Source: Bacteroidales bacterium (GTDB taxonomy: Bacteria; Bacteroidota; Bacteroidia; Bacteroidales; UBA12170). Taken from it: a stretch of DNA of 60,946 bases. Position numbers and translations under genes: made by a program. Location: contig JAGGWH010000040.1 of the NCBI GenBank assembly GCA_021157585.1, forward strand, positions 1 through 60,946, read 5' to 3'. A model generated the notes under the pieces. It was given only the letters and a program-made list of their open reading frames with translations. It had not been told where the DNA came from and made no database searches. Within the stretch, counting starts at the first letter, position 1. Every line of letters begins with the position of its first letter. Positions 26,387 to 34,805 of this stretch are shown piece after piece.

Positions 26387-27376
26387 TTACTCTGTGTTTT
26401 TGTTCGAGTCGAGAGCAAACTTCTTGAAATTTTCAGGTATTTGATTATAACTAGATGTAATAGCAGGAATAATAGATGTTTGTCCTTGCTCCTCAATAAT
26501 TTTCATTCCTTTATCAGTATCAAAGAAAAAATCTAAGAATGCTGTTGCTGCTTCTGCATTAGGAGCATTTTTTAGTTGTGTGATGCTATAAACCATCGGA
26601 CTCCCAATTAAACTTATATATTCTCCCGGTTTTTTTCCTGCAATATTAACTTTTGCGTTGGTATACCAATCGGATAAATCAGAATTAGAAAGATTTATTG
26701 AGTCGTTTAAAGTGATATAGTTCAAATGATGTTGAGTGGCTACCGATTTATAGATGAAAATATAATCAATGGCATTAGCTTCGAGTAATCCTAATAAATC
26801 CACTTCTTTTGGACGAATGTAATTTTGATCTTTATCTAATATTTTTAGTATTTCGGGATTCCCCTCTTGTAAAGCTGTAAGTTGAGTAGTCATTACAGAG
26901 CGATAGCCGCAGGGATCGGAATTGGGATCGGATCGACCGTAAATCACCTCGGGTTTAGCTAAGATTTCGTACCAGTTTTTGTTTGTAATTTCATTTGCCA
27001 ATTTCGATTTATCCGTAAAGGCTATTGCCATCTCATTTGCTGCAAAGGAAATATTCCAACCTGCATAATTAGGAATTAAGAATCTGTCAATGACCTGATA
27101 ATCAGCCGATGCCATAATATCACAATCTTTATTTAAATCGGTAATTTTTCTTGCGCAAGCAACACTTCCTGCAGCTTCTAATAATACATCTACATTTGGA
27201 TTTTCTTTCTCAAATTCTTTGGCAATCAAACGGAATGGAACAGATAAAGAGCCTGCATGGAAGACAATTAAATTGCCTTGTAAGCCTTCGGGTTTAGATT
27301 TCTTATTAGTGTTTTGGCAAGATTGAAATCCAATGGCAAAAGTCATTATCCATAGTAAGAATATTCTTTTTTTCAT
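26387..27376 (-). CDS. wtpA: tungstate/molybdate-binding lipoprotein (WtpA/ModA type)
   Basis: 329 residues with a lipoprotein signal (lipobox FQSC, Cys20). The mature part is a periplasmic oxyanion-binding protein: LIVFHAGSLSVPF, EAAGSVACARKITDL and ADYQVIDRFLIP are diagnostic of the WtpA branch, which binds tungstate and molybdate. YGRSDPNSDPCGYRSVM is another WtpA motif. No permease or ATPase gene lies next to it, so the transporter is incomplete here. Tungstate would serve aldehyde:ferredoxin oxidoreductase-type enzymes, which fits an anaerobe. A -7 box is 18 bases upstream. Confidence 0.88.
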   Translation of the reverse strand: MKKRIFLLWIMTFAIGFQSCQNTNKKSKPEGLQGNLIVFHAGSLSVPFRLIAKEFEKENPNVDVLLEAAGSVACARKITDLNKDCDIMASADYQVIDRFLIPNYAGWNISFAANEMAIAFTDKSKLANEITNKNWYEILAKPEVIYGRSDPNSDPCGYRSVMTTQLTALQEGNPEILKILDKDQNYIRPKEVDLLGLLEANAIDYIFIYKSVATQHHLNYITLNDSINLSNSDLSDWYTNAKVNIAGKKPGEYISLIGSPMVYSITQLKNAPNAEAATAFLDFFFDTDKGMKIIEEQGQTSIIPAITSSYNQIPENFKKFALDSNKNTE

Positions 27377-27393
27377 AGCTTATTTTCGTTATG

Positions 27394-27401
27394 CAAATTT
27401 A
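27394..27401 (-). promoter_or_regulatory. -7 box of wtpA
   Basis: TAAATTTG on the minus strand, a perfect TAnnTTTG, about 18 bases before the ATG. Confidence 0.5.
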
Positions 27402-27593
27402 AACATATCGAATAGAAAAAACAATAAATACAGTAGAATATTAATAAGAAAGCAATGTAAAATGATAGTAGTAATTAGCTATATAAACTCCAACCTCAGA
27501 AGTAATGAGTATAAGCTAAATTTTGGCTTAACTCACTATGAACAGGCTTGGTTTAATTAAATGATTTTGAATCAAGCTTAAAAGTATCACCAA

Positions 27594-28049
27594 TTAGTTT
27601 TCACGTAAAATAACGTTATCGTATTCAATTTCAAAGGCCATTTTATGCTTAGCTTCTTCTTGAGCTAGTCCGATAAAAAGATCTTTAAATTGCTTATCAT
27701 CTGTTTTTGACGATAGTTTCATATACAAACGATAAGCTGCTTTTTCTCTTTTCATAGCAAGAATTAATGCATCCTGATAAGACATGTTTTCAGAAACAGC
27801 TTGACGAACAACATAGTCAGCAACTTTCATATCTAAAATTGATTGTTCTTCTAATTGAAAAACGCCTTCTTTTTTGATAGAAATCAATTTTTCTTTGTGT
27901 CCAATTTCTTCATTAGCATACAAAGTAAAAGTTTCGCGAATACTTTTATCTCGAGTTATATCGGCAAGTTTAAAGTAAAAATCAGCAGCGTTTTGCTCGT
28001 TTTCTATAGCGAAGTCTAAAATCTCGTCTACTGTTTGAAAATTTTTCAT
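27594..28049 (-). CDS. ferritin-like/rubrerythrin-type diiron protein
   Basis: 151 residues from the ATG at 28049. A longer start at 28097 lies beyond the -7-like box at 28072-28079. The four-helix bundle shows ENEQNAADFYFKLAD, ANEEIGHKEKL, KREKAAYRLYMKLSS and LAQEEAKHKMAFE, giving the two Glu...ExxH-type diiron ligand sets. There is no rubredoxin-like Cys4 domain, so it is the erythrin core only. Such proteins reduce peroxide or store iron in anaerobes. It diverges from gapA. Confidence 0.85.
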   Translation of the reverse strand: MKNFQTVDEILDFAIENEQNAADFYFKLADITRDKSIRETFTLYANEEIGHKEKLISIKKEGVFQLEEQSILDMKVADYVVRQAVSENMSYQDALILAMKREKAAYRLYMKLSSKTDDKQFKDLFIGLAQEEAKHKMAFEIEYDNVILREN

Positions 28050-28071
28050 AATCAGGATAGTTTTGAAGCTA

Positions 28072-28079
28072 TAAAGATA
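28072..28079 (-). promoter_or_regulatory. candidate -7 box of the ferritin-like gene
   Basis: TATCTTTA on the minus strand, one mismatch from consensus, about 23 bases before the ATG at 28049. Confidence 0.4.
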
Positions 28080-28122
28080 GGTATTTTCGCCTTTCACCAG
28101 CCACCATTTCTCGAAAAAGCAT

Positions 28123-28130
28123 TAGCTTTG
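28123..28130 (+). promoter_or_regulatory. -7 box of gapA
   Basis: TAGCTTTG, a perfect TAnnTTTG, ends 15 bases before the gapA ATG. Confidence 0.55.
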
Positions 28131-28144
28131 TCAAAAAATAAATC

Positions 28145-29158
28145 ATGTCAAAAATTCGCTTGGCAATAAATGGTTTTGGTCGTATTGGTCGAGCTACATT
28201 TAGGAATTTAATCCATAATAAAAATATTGAGGTCGTTGCTATCAACGATTTAACCGACACGCTAACTTTAGCACATTTGTTAAAATATGACACTGTTCAT
28301 CGTTTACTTAAAGCCGATATTAGTTTTGATGAAAGCCATTTGGTGGTAAACAATCATAAAACACTTGTTTTGAAGGAGAAAAATCCCGAAGAACTACCGT
28401 GGAAGAATTTAGATATTGATGTCGTGATAGAATCTACCGGTTTGTTTGCAACAAAAGCAGGAGCCGTGAAACATTTGGCAGCGGGAGCGAAAAAAGTTAT
28501 TTTGTCGGCACCGGCGAAAGGTGATGGGAGTGAAGAGATTCCTTTTGTCGTTTTAGGTGTTAACACCGAAGTGATAGCAAAAGCAGATCGAATTATTTCA
28601 AATGCTAGCTGTACAACAAATAATATTGCTCCTTTAATAAAAATTTTGGATGAGAGATGGGGTATTGAAAAAGCCTTTATTACTACTATTCATAGTTATA
28701 CTAAAGACCAAAATATTTTAGATGGTCCGCATACCGATTTACGCCGTGGACGAACAGCTGCCGAAAATATTGTACCCACTACAACGGGTGCGGCAAAGGC
28801 AGTTACTAGGATATTTCCTCATTTAGCTAAAAATATTGGCGGTGCCGGTATTCGTGTTCCTGTTCCCGACGGGTCGCTTACCGATTTAACTGGAACCTTG
28901 CGAAAACCTGCTTGCGCTGAAGAGATTAATGCAGCTTTTAAGGCGGCATCAGAAAATGAACTAAAAGGAATTTTGGAATACACCGAAGATCCCATTGTTT
29001 CGCGCGATGTGATTGGAAATACACATTCGGCTGTTTTTGATTCTAAACTGACTGCCGTTTTAGGTGATAAAAACAAATTGGTAAAAGTAATAGCTTGGTA
29101 CGATAACGAAATGGGTTATTCCAGTCGCTTGGTAGAATTGGTAGAGTTATTTGCGTAA
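28145..29158 (+). CDS. gapA: glyceraldehyde-3-phosphate dehydrogenase, type I
   Basis: 337 residues. INGFGRIGRATFRNL at the N terminus binds NAD(P). SNASCTTNNIAP near residue 153 holds the catalytic Cys, and TIHSYTKDQNILDGPH holds the His. WYDNEMGYSSRLVEL closes the protein. The enzyme oxidises glyceraldehyde-3-phosphate in glycolysis. It is a single gene with a near-leaderless promoter, followed by a repeat region. Confidence 0.96.
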   Translation: MSKIRLAINGFGRIGRATFRNLIHNKNIEVVAINDLTDTLTLAHLLKYDTVHRLLKADISFDESHLVVNNHKTLVLKEKNPEELPWKNLDIDVVIESTGLFATKAGAVKHLAAGAKKVILSAPAKGDGSEEIPFVVLGVNTEVIAKADRIISNASCTTNNIAPLIKILDERWGIEKAFITTIHSYTKDQNILDGPHTDLRRGRTAAENIVPTTTGAAKAVTRIFPHLAKNIGGAGIRVPVPDGSLTDLTGTLRKPACAEEINAAFKAASENELKGILEYTEDPIVSRDVIGNTHSAVFDSKLTAVLGDKNKLVKVIAWYDNEMGYSSRLVELVELFA

Positions 29159-29190
29159 TACTTGAATGTTGATCAATACACTATTCTTTT

Positions 29191-29455
29191 CTCTGTGATA
29201 TTTTTCTTTTGTGGTGAAAAGTTTACCACGGAGACACTAAGACACTAAGTTTAAAAAAAAACATTTCTCTAATATTTTTTCTTTGTGATTTTGTGCTTTT
29301 GTGGTGAAAAGTTTACCACGGAGACACTAAGATACCAAGTTTAAAAAAAAATATTTCTCTGATATTTTTTCTCTGTGCCTCTGTGCCTTTGTGGTGAAAA
29401 GTTTACTACTGAGACACTAAGACACTAAGTCTGAAAAATATTTCTCTGATATAAG
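29191..29455. repeat. three direct repeats with an exact 90-base period
   Basis: GTGGTGAAAAGTTTA begins at 29211, 29301 and 29391. Units run 29191-29280, 29281-29370 and 29371 to about 29455; the third is the most diverged at its right end. Inside each unit GTGGT and ACCAC form a short inverted repeat around the A/T centre (the third unit has ACTAC), and GAGACACTAAG follows. The array fills the space between convergent gapA and the metallophosphoesterase gene. There is no open reading frame. The repeats abut without unique spacers. Confidence 0.88.
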
Positions 29456-29476
29456 AACCTACAACGATTAGATAGA

Positions 29477-30691
29477 TTACTCTAAATGTTTGGTGGAATT
29501 ATTTGTTTGATAAAAAAGTGGATTTGGAATTAGCTGATAAAGCTCATTAAGTTTTTCTTTCCTCATTTTATCATTTAAGAATCTGGCATCTCTATAAATC
29601 ATTTCTTTGAGAGGAATATCTCTTTTATGTGCTTTTTCTTTAACCTTATTAAGCCAGCTTTTAGTGTTTTTTATACGTTTGCTGTATACCGAAATAGCCT
29701 CTTCTTGATTACGGTATAAGCTATCTATTTGTAAACATAAACTATCTGCTTTTGTTTCGGGGTAGCCTTTTTCTTTGAGCTGAGACAAAAAATACAGAAA
29801 GTTAAGATCTACAAAATTCCAGTACAGTTTTTTATTTTCTTTATCATAATTAAAAATTAAAACTTTGTCTTTTGGTGGATTAGGATGCTTATCAGGGTTT
29901 TTCAAAAACATAGTATTATTAATCCCCGAAGCTAAAAACTGTATGCCATCAACAGATTTAAAACTATAGTTTTTACTCCATTTTCCAATATCGCCGGCTA
30001 TCCAAATAACATCAATATTCTTCTTCTGTATTTTGATCAGATTGGGATAAATATCAGTTATAAAACTTATTGAACTGTCGGTACTAAAACTATAAGGTTT
30101 AGAAACATTAGCAAATGTTCGGCTGGTACTATCTAAATCTTTCCATACCACATTATGACTTAAAACAATAAGATGTGATGATTTTGTTATGGTATCGCTG
30201 AGGTTTGAAATCAGTTGAAGCTGATTTTTGTATTCATCTTCTTTTTGCTCTGTACTTAAATTGCTGTGCTCAAAATTTGTATTTAAAACTAAGAAAGTTA
30301 GTCCGTTTATTGATTTTGCATAATACGATTTTCGTTTGGTATATTTTTCAATTAAGGCAAGATTTCCATTACGCAAATCGTGATTTCCTATTGCCCATAA
30401 TACTTTAGGATTTGAAATGTTGAATATAGAGTCGATATGAAGCAGGCTTGTATCACTACGTGAAGATTCGGAACAAATATCTCCGCCGAGCAAAACCATT
30501 TCGTAATCTTTTAAGTCGAGGCTTTGTATTCTGAAATCAATTCTATCATTAGAATACCAATGATAAGTGTGTCCTAAAAAAATATAGCGTCCGCTTTCAG
30601 GAGAGATTGATTTATGCTTTTCGGTATTCATTTGGCAAGACCAAATACTAAAAAGCATGATTACAAAAATTAATGCTTGTTTTCCCCTCAT
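29477..30691 (-). CDS. metallophosphoesterase-fold lipoprotein
   Basis: 404 residues with a lipoprotein signal ending IWSC (Cys19). Motifs of the calcineurin-like fold are GGDI (Asp71), IGNHD (His104, Asp105), LSHN near residue 176 and AGDIG near residue 236. The usual first DxH ligand motif reads GHTYHW, so the Asp ligand is not evident. The last ~110 residues hold a helical tail with the motif SWLNKVKEKAHKRDIPL, outside the catalytic fold. It is predicted to sit on an outer or inner membrane facing the periplasm. The substrate is unknown. It follows rnhB by 4 bases. Confidence 0.78.
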   Translation of the reverse strand: MRGKQALIFVIMLFSIWSCQMNTEKHKSISPESGRYIFLGHTYHWYSNDRIDFRIQSLDLKDYEMVLLGGDICSESSRSDTSLLHIDSIFNISNPKVLWAIGNHDLRNGNLALIEKYTKRKSYYAKSINGLTFLVLNTNFEHSNLSTEQKEDEYKNQLQLISNLSDTITKSSHLIVLSHNVVWKDLDSTSRTFANVSKPYSFSTDSSISFITDIYPNLIKIQKKNIDVIWIAGDIGKWSKNYSFKSVDGIQFLASGINNTMFLKNPDKHPNPPKDKVLIFNYDKENKKLYWNFVDLNFLYFLSQLKEKGYPETKADSLCLQIDSLYRNQEEAISVYSKRIKNTKSWLNKVKEKAHKRDIPLKEMIYRDARFLNDKMRKEKLNELYQLIPNPLFYQTNNSTKHLE

Positions 30692-30695
30692 AATA

Positions 30696-31295
30696 TTAAA
30701 GTATTAATTTCAATTGTTCTGCTAACCGAAATGATTTTCGATGATAAGGAGTAATACCACGTAAACGGATAGCTTCTCTATGTTTTTTTGTTGGATAGCC
30801 TTTGTTATTTTGCCAATCGTAGTCGGGAAATTCTTCATGAAGTTTTTCCATATATTCATCGCGATGGGTTTTAGCTAATATTGATGCCGCTGCAATAGCC
30901 ATGTATTTTCCATCGCCTTTAATAACAGTATGATATTCAATATTTTCAAATGGTTTAAATCTATTGCCATCGATAAGTAAACGTTGTGGCCGGATATTTA
31001 GTTTTTTTACGGCTTTGTGCATGCTGAAAATGCTGGCATTAAGAATATTTATTTCGTCAATCTCTTCGGGTGTCATACTATCTACTGCCCAAGCCAACGC
31101 CTTTTCTTCTATCAATTTGCGCAAAATATCTCGATTTTTCTTATTGAGTTTTTTAGAGTCGTTTAAAATCTCATTTTTGAAATTGAAAGGTAAAATAACT
31201 GCTGCTGCAAATACAGGACCGGCTAAGCAGCCACGTCCGGCTTCGTCGCAACCGGCTTCTATTTTTTTATCATTAATAAATCTTAGTTTAAGCAT
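30696..31295 (-). CDS. rnhB: ribonuclease HII
   Basis: 199 residues. GCDEAGRGCLAGPVFAAAV near residue 18 gives the Asp-Glu metal pair, LIDGNRF near residue 106 the third acidic residue, and AAASILAKTHRDEYM near residue 133 the fourth. The enzyme cuts RNA in RNA-DNA hybrids, including single ribonucleotides left in DNA. The start overlaps the upstream DUF6427 gene by 8 bases. Confidence 0.95.
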   Translation of the reverse strand: MLKLRFINDKKIEAGCDEAGRGCLAGPVFAAAVILPFNFKNEILNDSKKLNKKNRDILRKLIEEKALAWAVDSMTPEEIDEINILNASIFSMHKAVKKLNIRPQRLLIDGNRFKPFENIEYHTVIKGDGKYMAIAAASILAKTHRDEYMEKLHEEFPDYDWQNNKGYPTKKHREAIRLRGITPYHRKSFRLAEQLKLIL

Positions 31296-32274
31296 TCCAA
31301 AGGATTTGGTAATTCTGAAATAGAATAAGGATAAAAATAATACTTATGAAGATATCAGCCCAAAGCTGTCTTTTTACCACATTAAAATAATGTCCTAATA
31401 TTGCTGCAAAAGGAATAAATACTATTTCGTGCGAAAGTGTATCAGATGTAAAAAAAGAAATAAGAATACTAAATCCTAAAAACCAGTATATAAGACTTGT
31501 TTTTTTACGTATGCTTATTACCTGATTTCCAATACGCGGAAAAATATAACTACTTGCTAAAAAAAGTAAAGCTGCAAAGCCTGTAAGTTCAATGATTTCC
31601 ACTCCGGTAGGTATTCTTGGAAATTCTATAAGCTTACTCAATAAGCTTTCCATTTGTTCCATAAAAAGCAAACTATTATCTAACCAAAAATAGGCTATAG
31701 CAATAAAAAAGTAAGGGGTTAGTAAACCGACTAGGCTAATGGGAATACTCCGCCAATTAAATGATTGAAAAAGTATCAGGCTTATCCAGATAATGGGAAA
31801 AAGTAGAATTACTGATGGAATAAACAAGCTTGCTAAAGAAAATAATATTGATGTGGAAAGCAAGAGATTATAAGCTCGAATAGATTTAAAATTCTCAAGT
31901 AGTTTTTTAAGTCCAAGAGACAAAAGAAGCAAGGCTATTAGAGTGGGATTAAATCCAAGATGTTCGGGAGTACGACTTAAAAAAAGTACAAATAAGAATC
32001 CCGATAAGAAATTATTACTATATGTAAGTTGATGATTTGAAAATATATTGGATAGCATAAAAGCCTCAAAAAGCAAAAGTAAAAATCCTAAAAATACAGC
32101 CGGTATAGAATTACTTAATAAGGTCTGTGAAAAAAAGAAATTGGTAAATGGATTTGATGTAGATATAATTACTGTTGGCGGCTTAATAAAAGCAGGAAAC
32201 CAAATGATAAGTGATAATATAATCAGCGAAGCGATTTGGATAAAATAAGACTGTTTAAAAAGCTTTAGTATCAT
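31288..32274 (-). CDS. DUF6427 integral membrane protein
   Basis: 328 residues with about nine to ten hydrophobic helices and few charged loops. The opening MILKLFKQSYFIQIASLIIL and FLSRTPEHLGFNP match the DUF6427 family, which is confined to Bacteroidota and often sits near purD and rnhB. The function is unknown. It is tightly packed between purD (5 bases upstream) and rnhB (8-base overlap), so the block is probably one transcript. Confidence 0.75.
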   Translation of the reverse strand: MILKLFKQSYFIQIASLIILSLIIWFPAFIKPPTVIISTSNPFTNFFFSQTLLSNSIPAVFLGFLLLLFEAFMLSNIFSNHQLTYSNNFLSGFLFVLFLSRTPEHLGFNPTLIALLLLSLGLKKLLENFKSIRAYNLLLSTSILFSLASLFIPSVILLFPIIWISLILFQSFNWRSIPISLVGLLTPYFFIAIAYFWLDNSLLFMEQMESLLSKLIEFPRIPTGVEIIELTGFAALLFLASSYIFPRIGNQVISIRKKTSLIYWFLGFSILISFFTSDTLSHEIVFIPFAAILGHYFNVVKRQLWADIFISIIFILILFQNYQILWNA

Positions 32275-32279
32275 AAGTT

Positions 32280-33554
32280 TTATAAATCAAAGCCGAGGTC
32301 GTAGCGTAAATACTTTCCCTCAAATTGTATTTTTTCCGATTCTTGGTATGCTTTATCTAAAGCTTCTTTTTGAGTATTTCCAAAAGCGGTAACAGCCATA
32401 ACACGACCTCCATTGGTTAAGATTTCCCCCTTGTCGTTTTGTTTAGTTCCGGCATGAAAAACCAAACAATCTTTAACCAAATCAAGTCCGCTAATTACTT
32501 TGCCTTTTTCATAATTTTCAGGATAACCACCTGAAACCAGCATAACCGAAGCCGTAGTTTTTTCGGAGAATTTTATCTCCTTTTCTGACAGGCGTTTTTC
32601 GGAGGCAGCTATAAATAAATCAAGTAAATCGTTTTCTAATCGTGGGATAACAGATTCTGTTTCAGGGTCGCCCATACGAACATTGTATTCGATAAGGTAA
32701 GGATTCCCTTTTACTTTTATCAATCCAAAGAAAATAAATCCGCTATAGTCTATTTTTTCATTTTTTAATCCATTGATAGTAGGCTCAATAATTCGACTTT
32801 TTACTTTTTTCATAAATTCGGTATCAGCAAAGCTAACGGGAGATATTGATCCCATTCCACCGGTATTTAATCCTGTATCTCCTTCGCCAATTCGTTTGTA
32901 GTCTTTAGCTTCGGGGAGCAGTTTGTAATTTTCTCCATCGGTTAAAACAAATACTGAACATTCAATACCACTCAGAAATTCTTCTATCAAAACTGTTTTA
33001 CTGGCAGTTCCAAACTTTTCATCCCGGAGCATAGCTTTAAATTCAGCAATAGCTTCGTTTAAGTCATTTAAAATAAGGACTCCTTTTCCGGCTGCTAATC
33101 CGTCGGCTTTAAGTACATATGGAGATTTTATATCTTCTAAAAACCGAAAGCCATGTTCAATAGTTTCAAGTGTAAAACTTTTATAATTGGCTGTCGGGAT
33201 TCCATATTTCAACATAAACTCTTTAGAAAAATCTTTACTTCCTTCTAATAATGCTGCTTGTTTTTTTGGTCCAATTACTGCAATATGACTAGTTTGAGAA
33301 TCGGTAAGGATTTGATCGTGAAGCCCTTTAACAAGAGGGTCTTCGGGGCCTATTACTAGCATATTTATATTTTCCTTAAGGAGAAAATTTTTAAGTTCAT
33401 CGAAATTTTCCCAGTCAATTGAAATATTTGTTCCGTGAGTAGCCGTTCCCGCATTTCCGGGACTAATAAATAGCTTCTTTAGTTTAGGGCTTTTTGCTAA
33501 TTTCCAAGCTAGTGTGTGTTCACGACCTCCTGAACCGATTAATAATACATTCAT
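32280..33554 (-). CDS. purD: phosphoribosylamine-glycine ligase
   Basis: 424 residues, the length of monofunctional PurD. The enzyme uses ATP to join glycine to phosphoribosylamine in purine synthesis. VLLIGSGGREHTLAWKL at the N terminus, KADGLAAGKGVLI near residue 150 (ATP-grasp), NTGGMGSISPV near residue 230 and YNVRMGDPETE near residue 288 are all standard. It is cotranscribed with the DUF6427 gene and preceded by the glycosyltransferase gene by 21 bases. Confidence 0.96.
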   Translation of the reverse strand: MNVLLIGSGGREHTLAWKLAKSPKLKKLFISPGNAGTATHGTNISIDWENFDELKNFLLKENINMLVIGPEDPLVKGLHDQILTDSQTSHIAVIGPKKQAALLEGSKDFSKEFMLKYGIPTANYKSFTLETIEHGFRFLEDIKSPYVLKADGLAAGKGVLILNDLNEAIAEFKAMLRDEKFGTASKTVLIEEFLSGIECSVFVLTDGENYKLLPEAKDYKRIGEGDTGLNTGGMGSISPVSFADTEFMKKVKSRIIEPTINGLKNEKIDYSGFIFFGLIKVKGNPYLIEYNVRMGDPETESVIPRLENDLLDLFIAASEKRLSEKEIKFSEKTTASVMLVSGGYPENYEKGKVISGLDLVKDCLVFHAGTKQNDKGEILTNGGRVMAVTAFGNTQKEALDKAYQESEKIQFEGKYLRYDLGFDL

Positions 33555-33575
33555 TATTTTTTATCATTAATTAGA

Positions 33576-34727
33576 TTACAAATTACGATTTTTGTTCTTC
33601 TTGTTGACGGGAAATAATCCTTCAATATCTTCCCAAAGTTTTTCAGCCGTTTTATTCCAGCTGAATTTCATTTTTTGTTTATTTCCTTTTTCTATGAGTT
33701 TTTTTCTAAGAGCCTCGTCTTCTATTTCATGTAAGGCTTGCTGAATCTTCTCTATAGAGTGTGGGTTAATTAAAAGTGCAGCATCACCGGCTATTTCGGG
33801 CATAGAGCTAATATTGGATGTGATTACCGGTGTTTCACAGGCAAAAGCTTCAACAATAGGAATACCAAAACCTTCGAAAAAAGATACAAAAGTTAAGGCT
33901 TTTGCCGCTGCGAGTACGGCATGTAACTCATCAGCAAACAGATGACCGTGAAAATGAACATTATCGCGATAGCTCATTTCATTATAGGTTTTAAATATTT
34001 TGTTGGCTTTAAAAAGCTTTGAGCCGATGACTAATAATCTGGTGTTTGTTTGGTCGGTTTTTTTATATTCATCAAAAGCCTTTAAAAGATTGCAAAGATT
34101 TTTACGTGGGTGTAAGCTACCAACAAAAATAAAATAGGGATTTCCTTCGGCATATTTTTTTCGAACGGCTGCTTTTTCTATTTCAGAAATAGGCCCAAAA
34201 GATTCGTTTATGCCATTATAAACTACGCTTATTTTTGATGGAACAATATTATAAGTTTTAATAATATCGTTTTTTGAATATTTAGAAACGGTAGCGATTT
34301 TAGAAGCTATTAATGCATATTTTGGAAAATAATGTTTGTAATATTTAGCGGCAAAGAAAGGAATGCCTTTTGTTTGATGTTCAAAATTAATATCGTGAAT
34401 AACAGCTAAAGACGGCACCTTTGATTTTAAAGGTAAAAAACCATCGGGCGAAACAAATACATCAATATCATATTTTTTTAAAAGCTGTGGAATACGCAAA
34501 TGAAACCAAATATAAAATAAAAACGGATGTCTTGCTTGCGGACTTAAAATCAGCGGTTTAACATTAGAGGAAAAGATAAATTCTTTTTGAAAAGGGCGAT
34601 CGAAAATAAAATAAAAGGTGTGTTCAGGATGTGCTTGTGTAATCCGTTTAAAAGTTTCGAAAGTAAACCACTGAATACCTTCCATTTTTTGGTTTATAAG
34701 TAATCGGGTATTTATGGCAATTTTCAC
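33576..34727 (-). CDS. family 4 glycosyltransferase, probable GTG start
   Basis: About 383 residues from a GTG at 34727, where the protein begins VKIAINTRLLI, a classic glycosyltransferase N terminus. A longer ATG start at 34811 would overlap the divergent flippase gene and add an unrelated leader. GT-B fold: FIFVGSLHPRKNL near residue 200 and SFFEGFGIPIVEAFACETPVIT near residue 290 form the GT4 donor-binding region (EGFGIPxxE). It transfers a sugar from a nucleotide donor to a growing glycan, probably for the polysaccharide locus that starts divergently at 34806. Confidence 0.85.
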   Translation of the reverse strand: MKIAINTRLLINQKMEGIQWFTFETFKRITQAHPEHTFYFIFDRPFQKEFIFSSNVKPLILSPQARHPFLFYIWFHLRIPQLLKKYDIDVFVSPDGFLPLKSKVPSLAVIHDINFEHQTKGIPFFAAKYYKHYFPKYALIASKIATVSKYSKNDIIKTYNIVPSKISVVYNGINESFGPISEIEKAAVRKKYAEGNPYFIFVGSLHPRKNLCNLLKAFDEYKKTDQTNTRLLVIGSKLFKANKIFKTYNEMSYRDNVHFHGHLFADELHAVLAAAKALTFVSFFEGFGIPIVEAFACETPVITSNISSMPEIAGDAALLINPHSIEKIQQALHEIEDEALRKKLIEKGNKQKMKFSWNKTAEKLWEDIEGLFPVNKKNKNRNL

Positions 34728-34805
34728 GGATGCAAAGCTATATTTAATAAATTTGTTCAAAGATAAAATAAGTGAGGCGAACAGAGTACTTTCGCTTGAT
34801 AAATT

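Noticed and set aside
27333-27560. Plus-strand frame of 75 codons
   Set aside because: It covers the start and promoter of wtpA on the opposite strand and has no recognisable composition or motif.
29191-29455. CRISPR array
   Set aside because: Units abut without unique spacers, have a 90-base period, and no cas gene is near.
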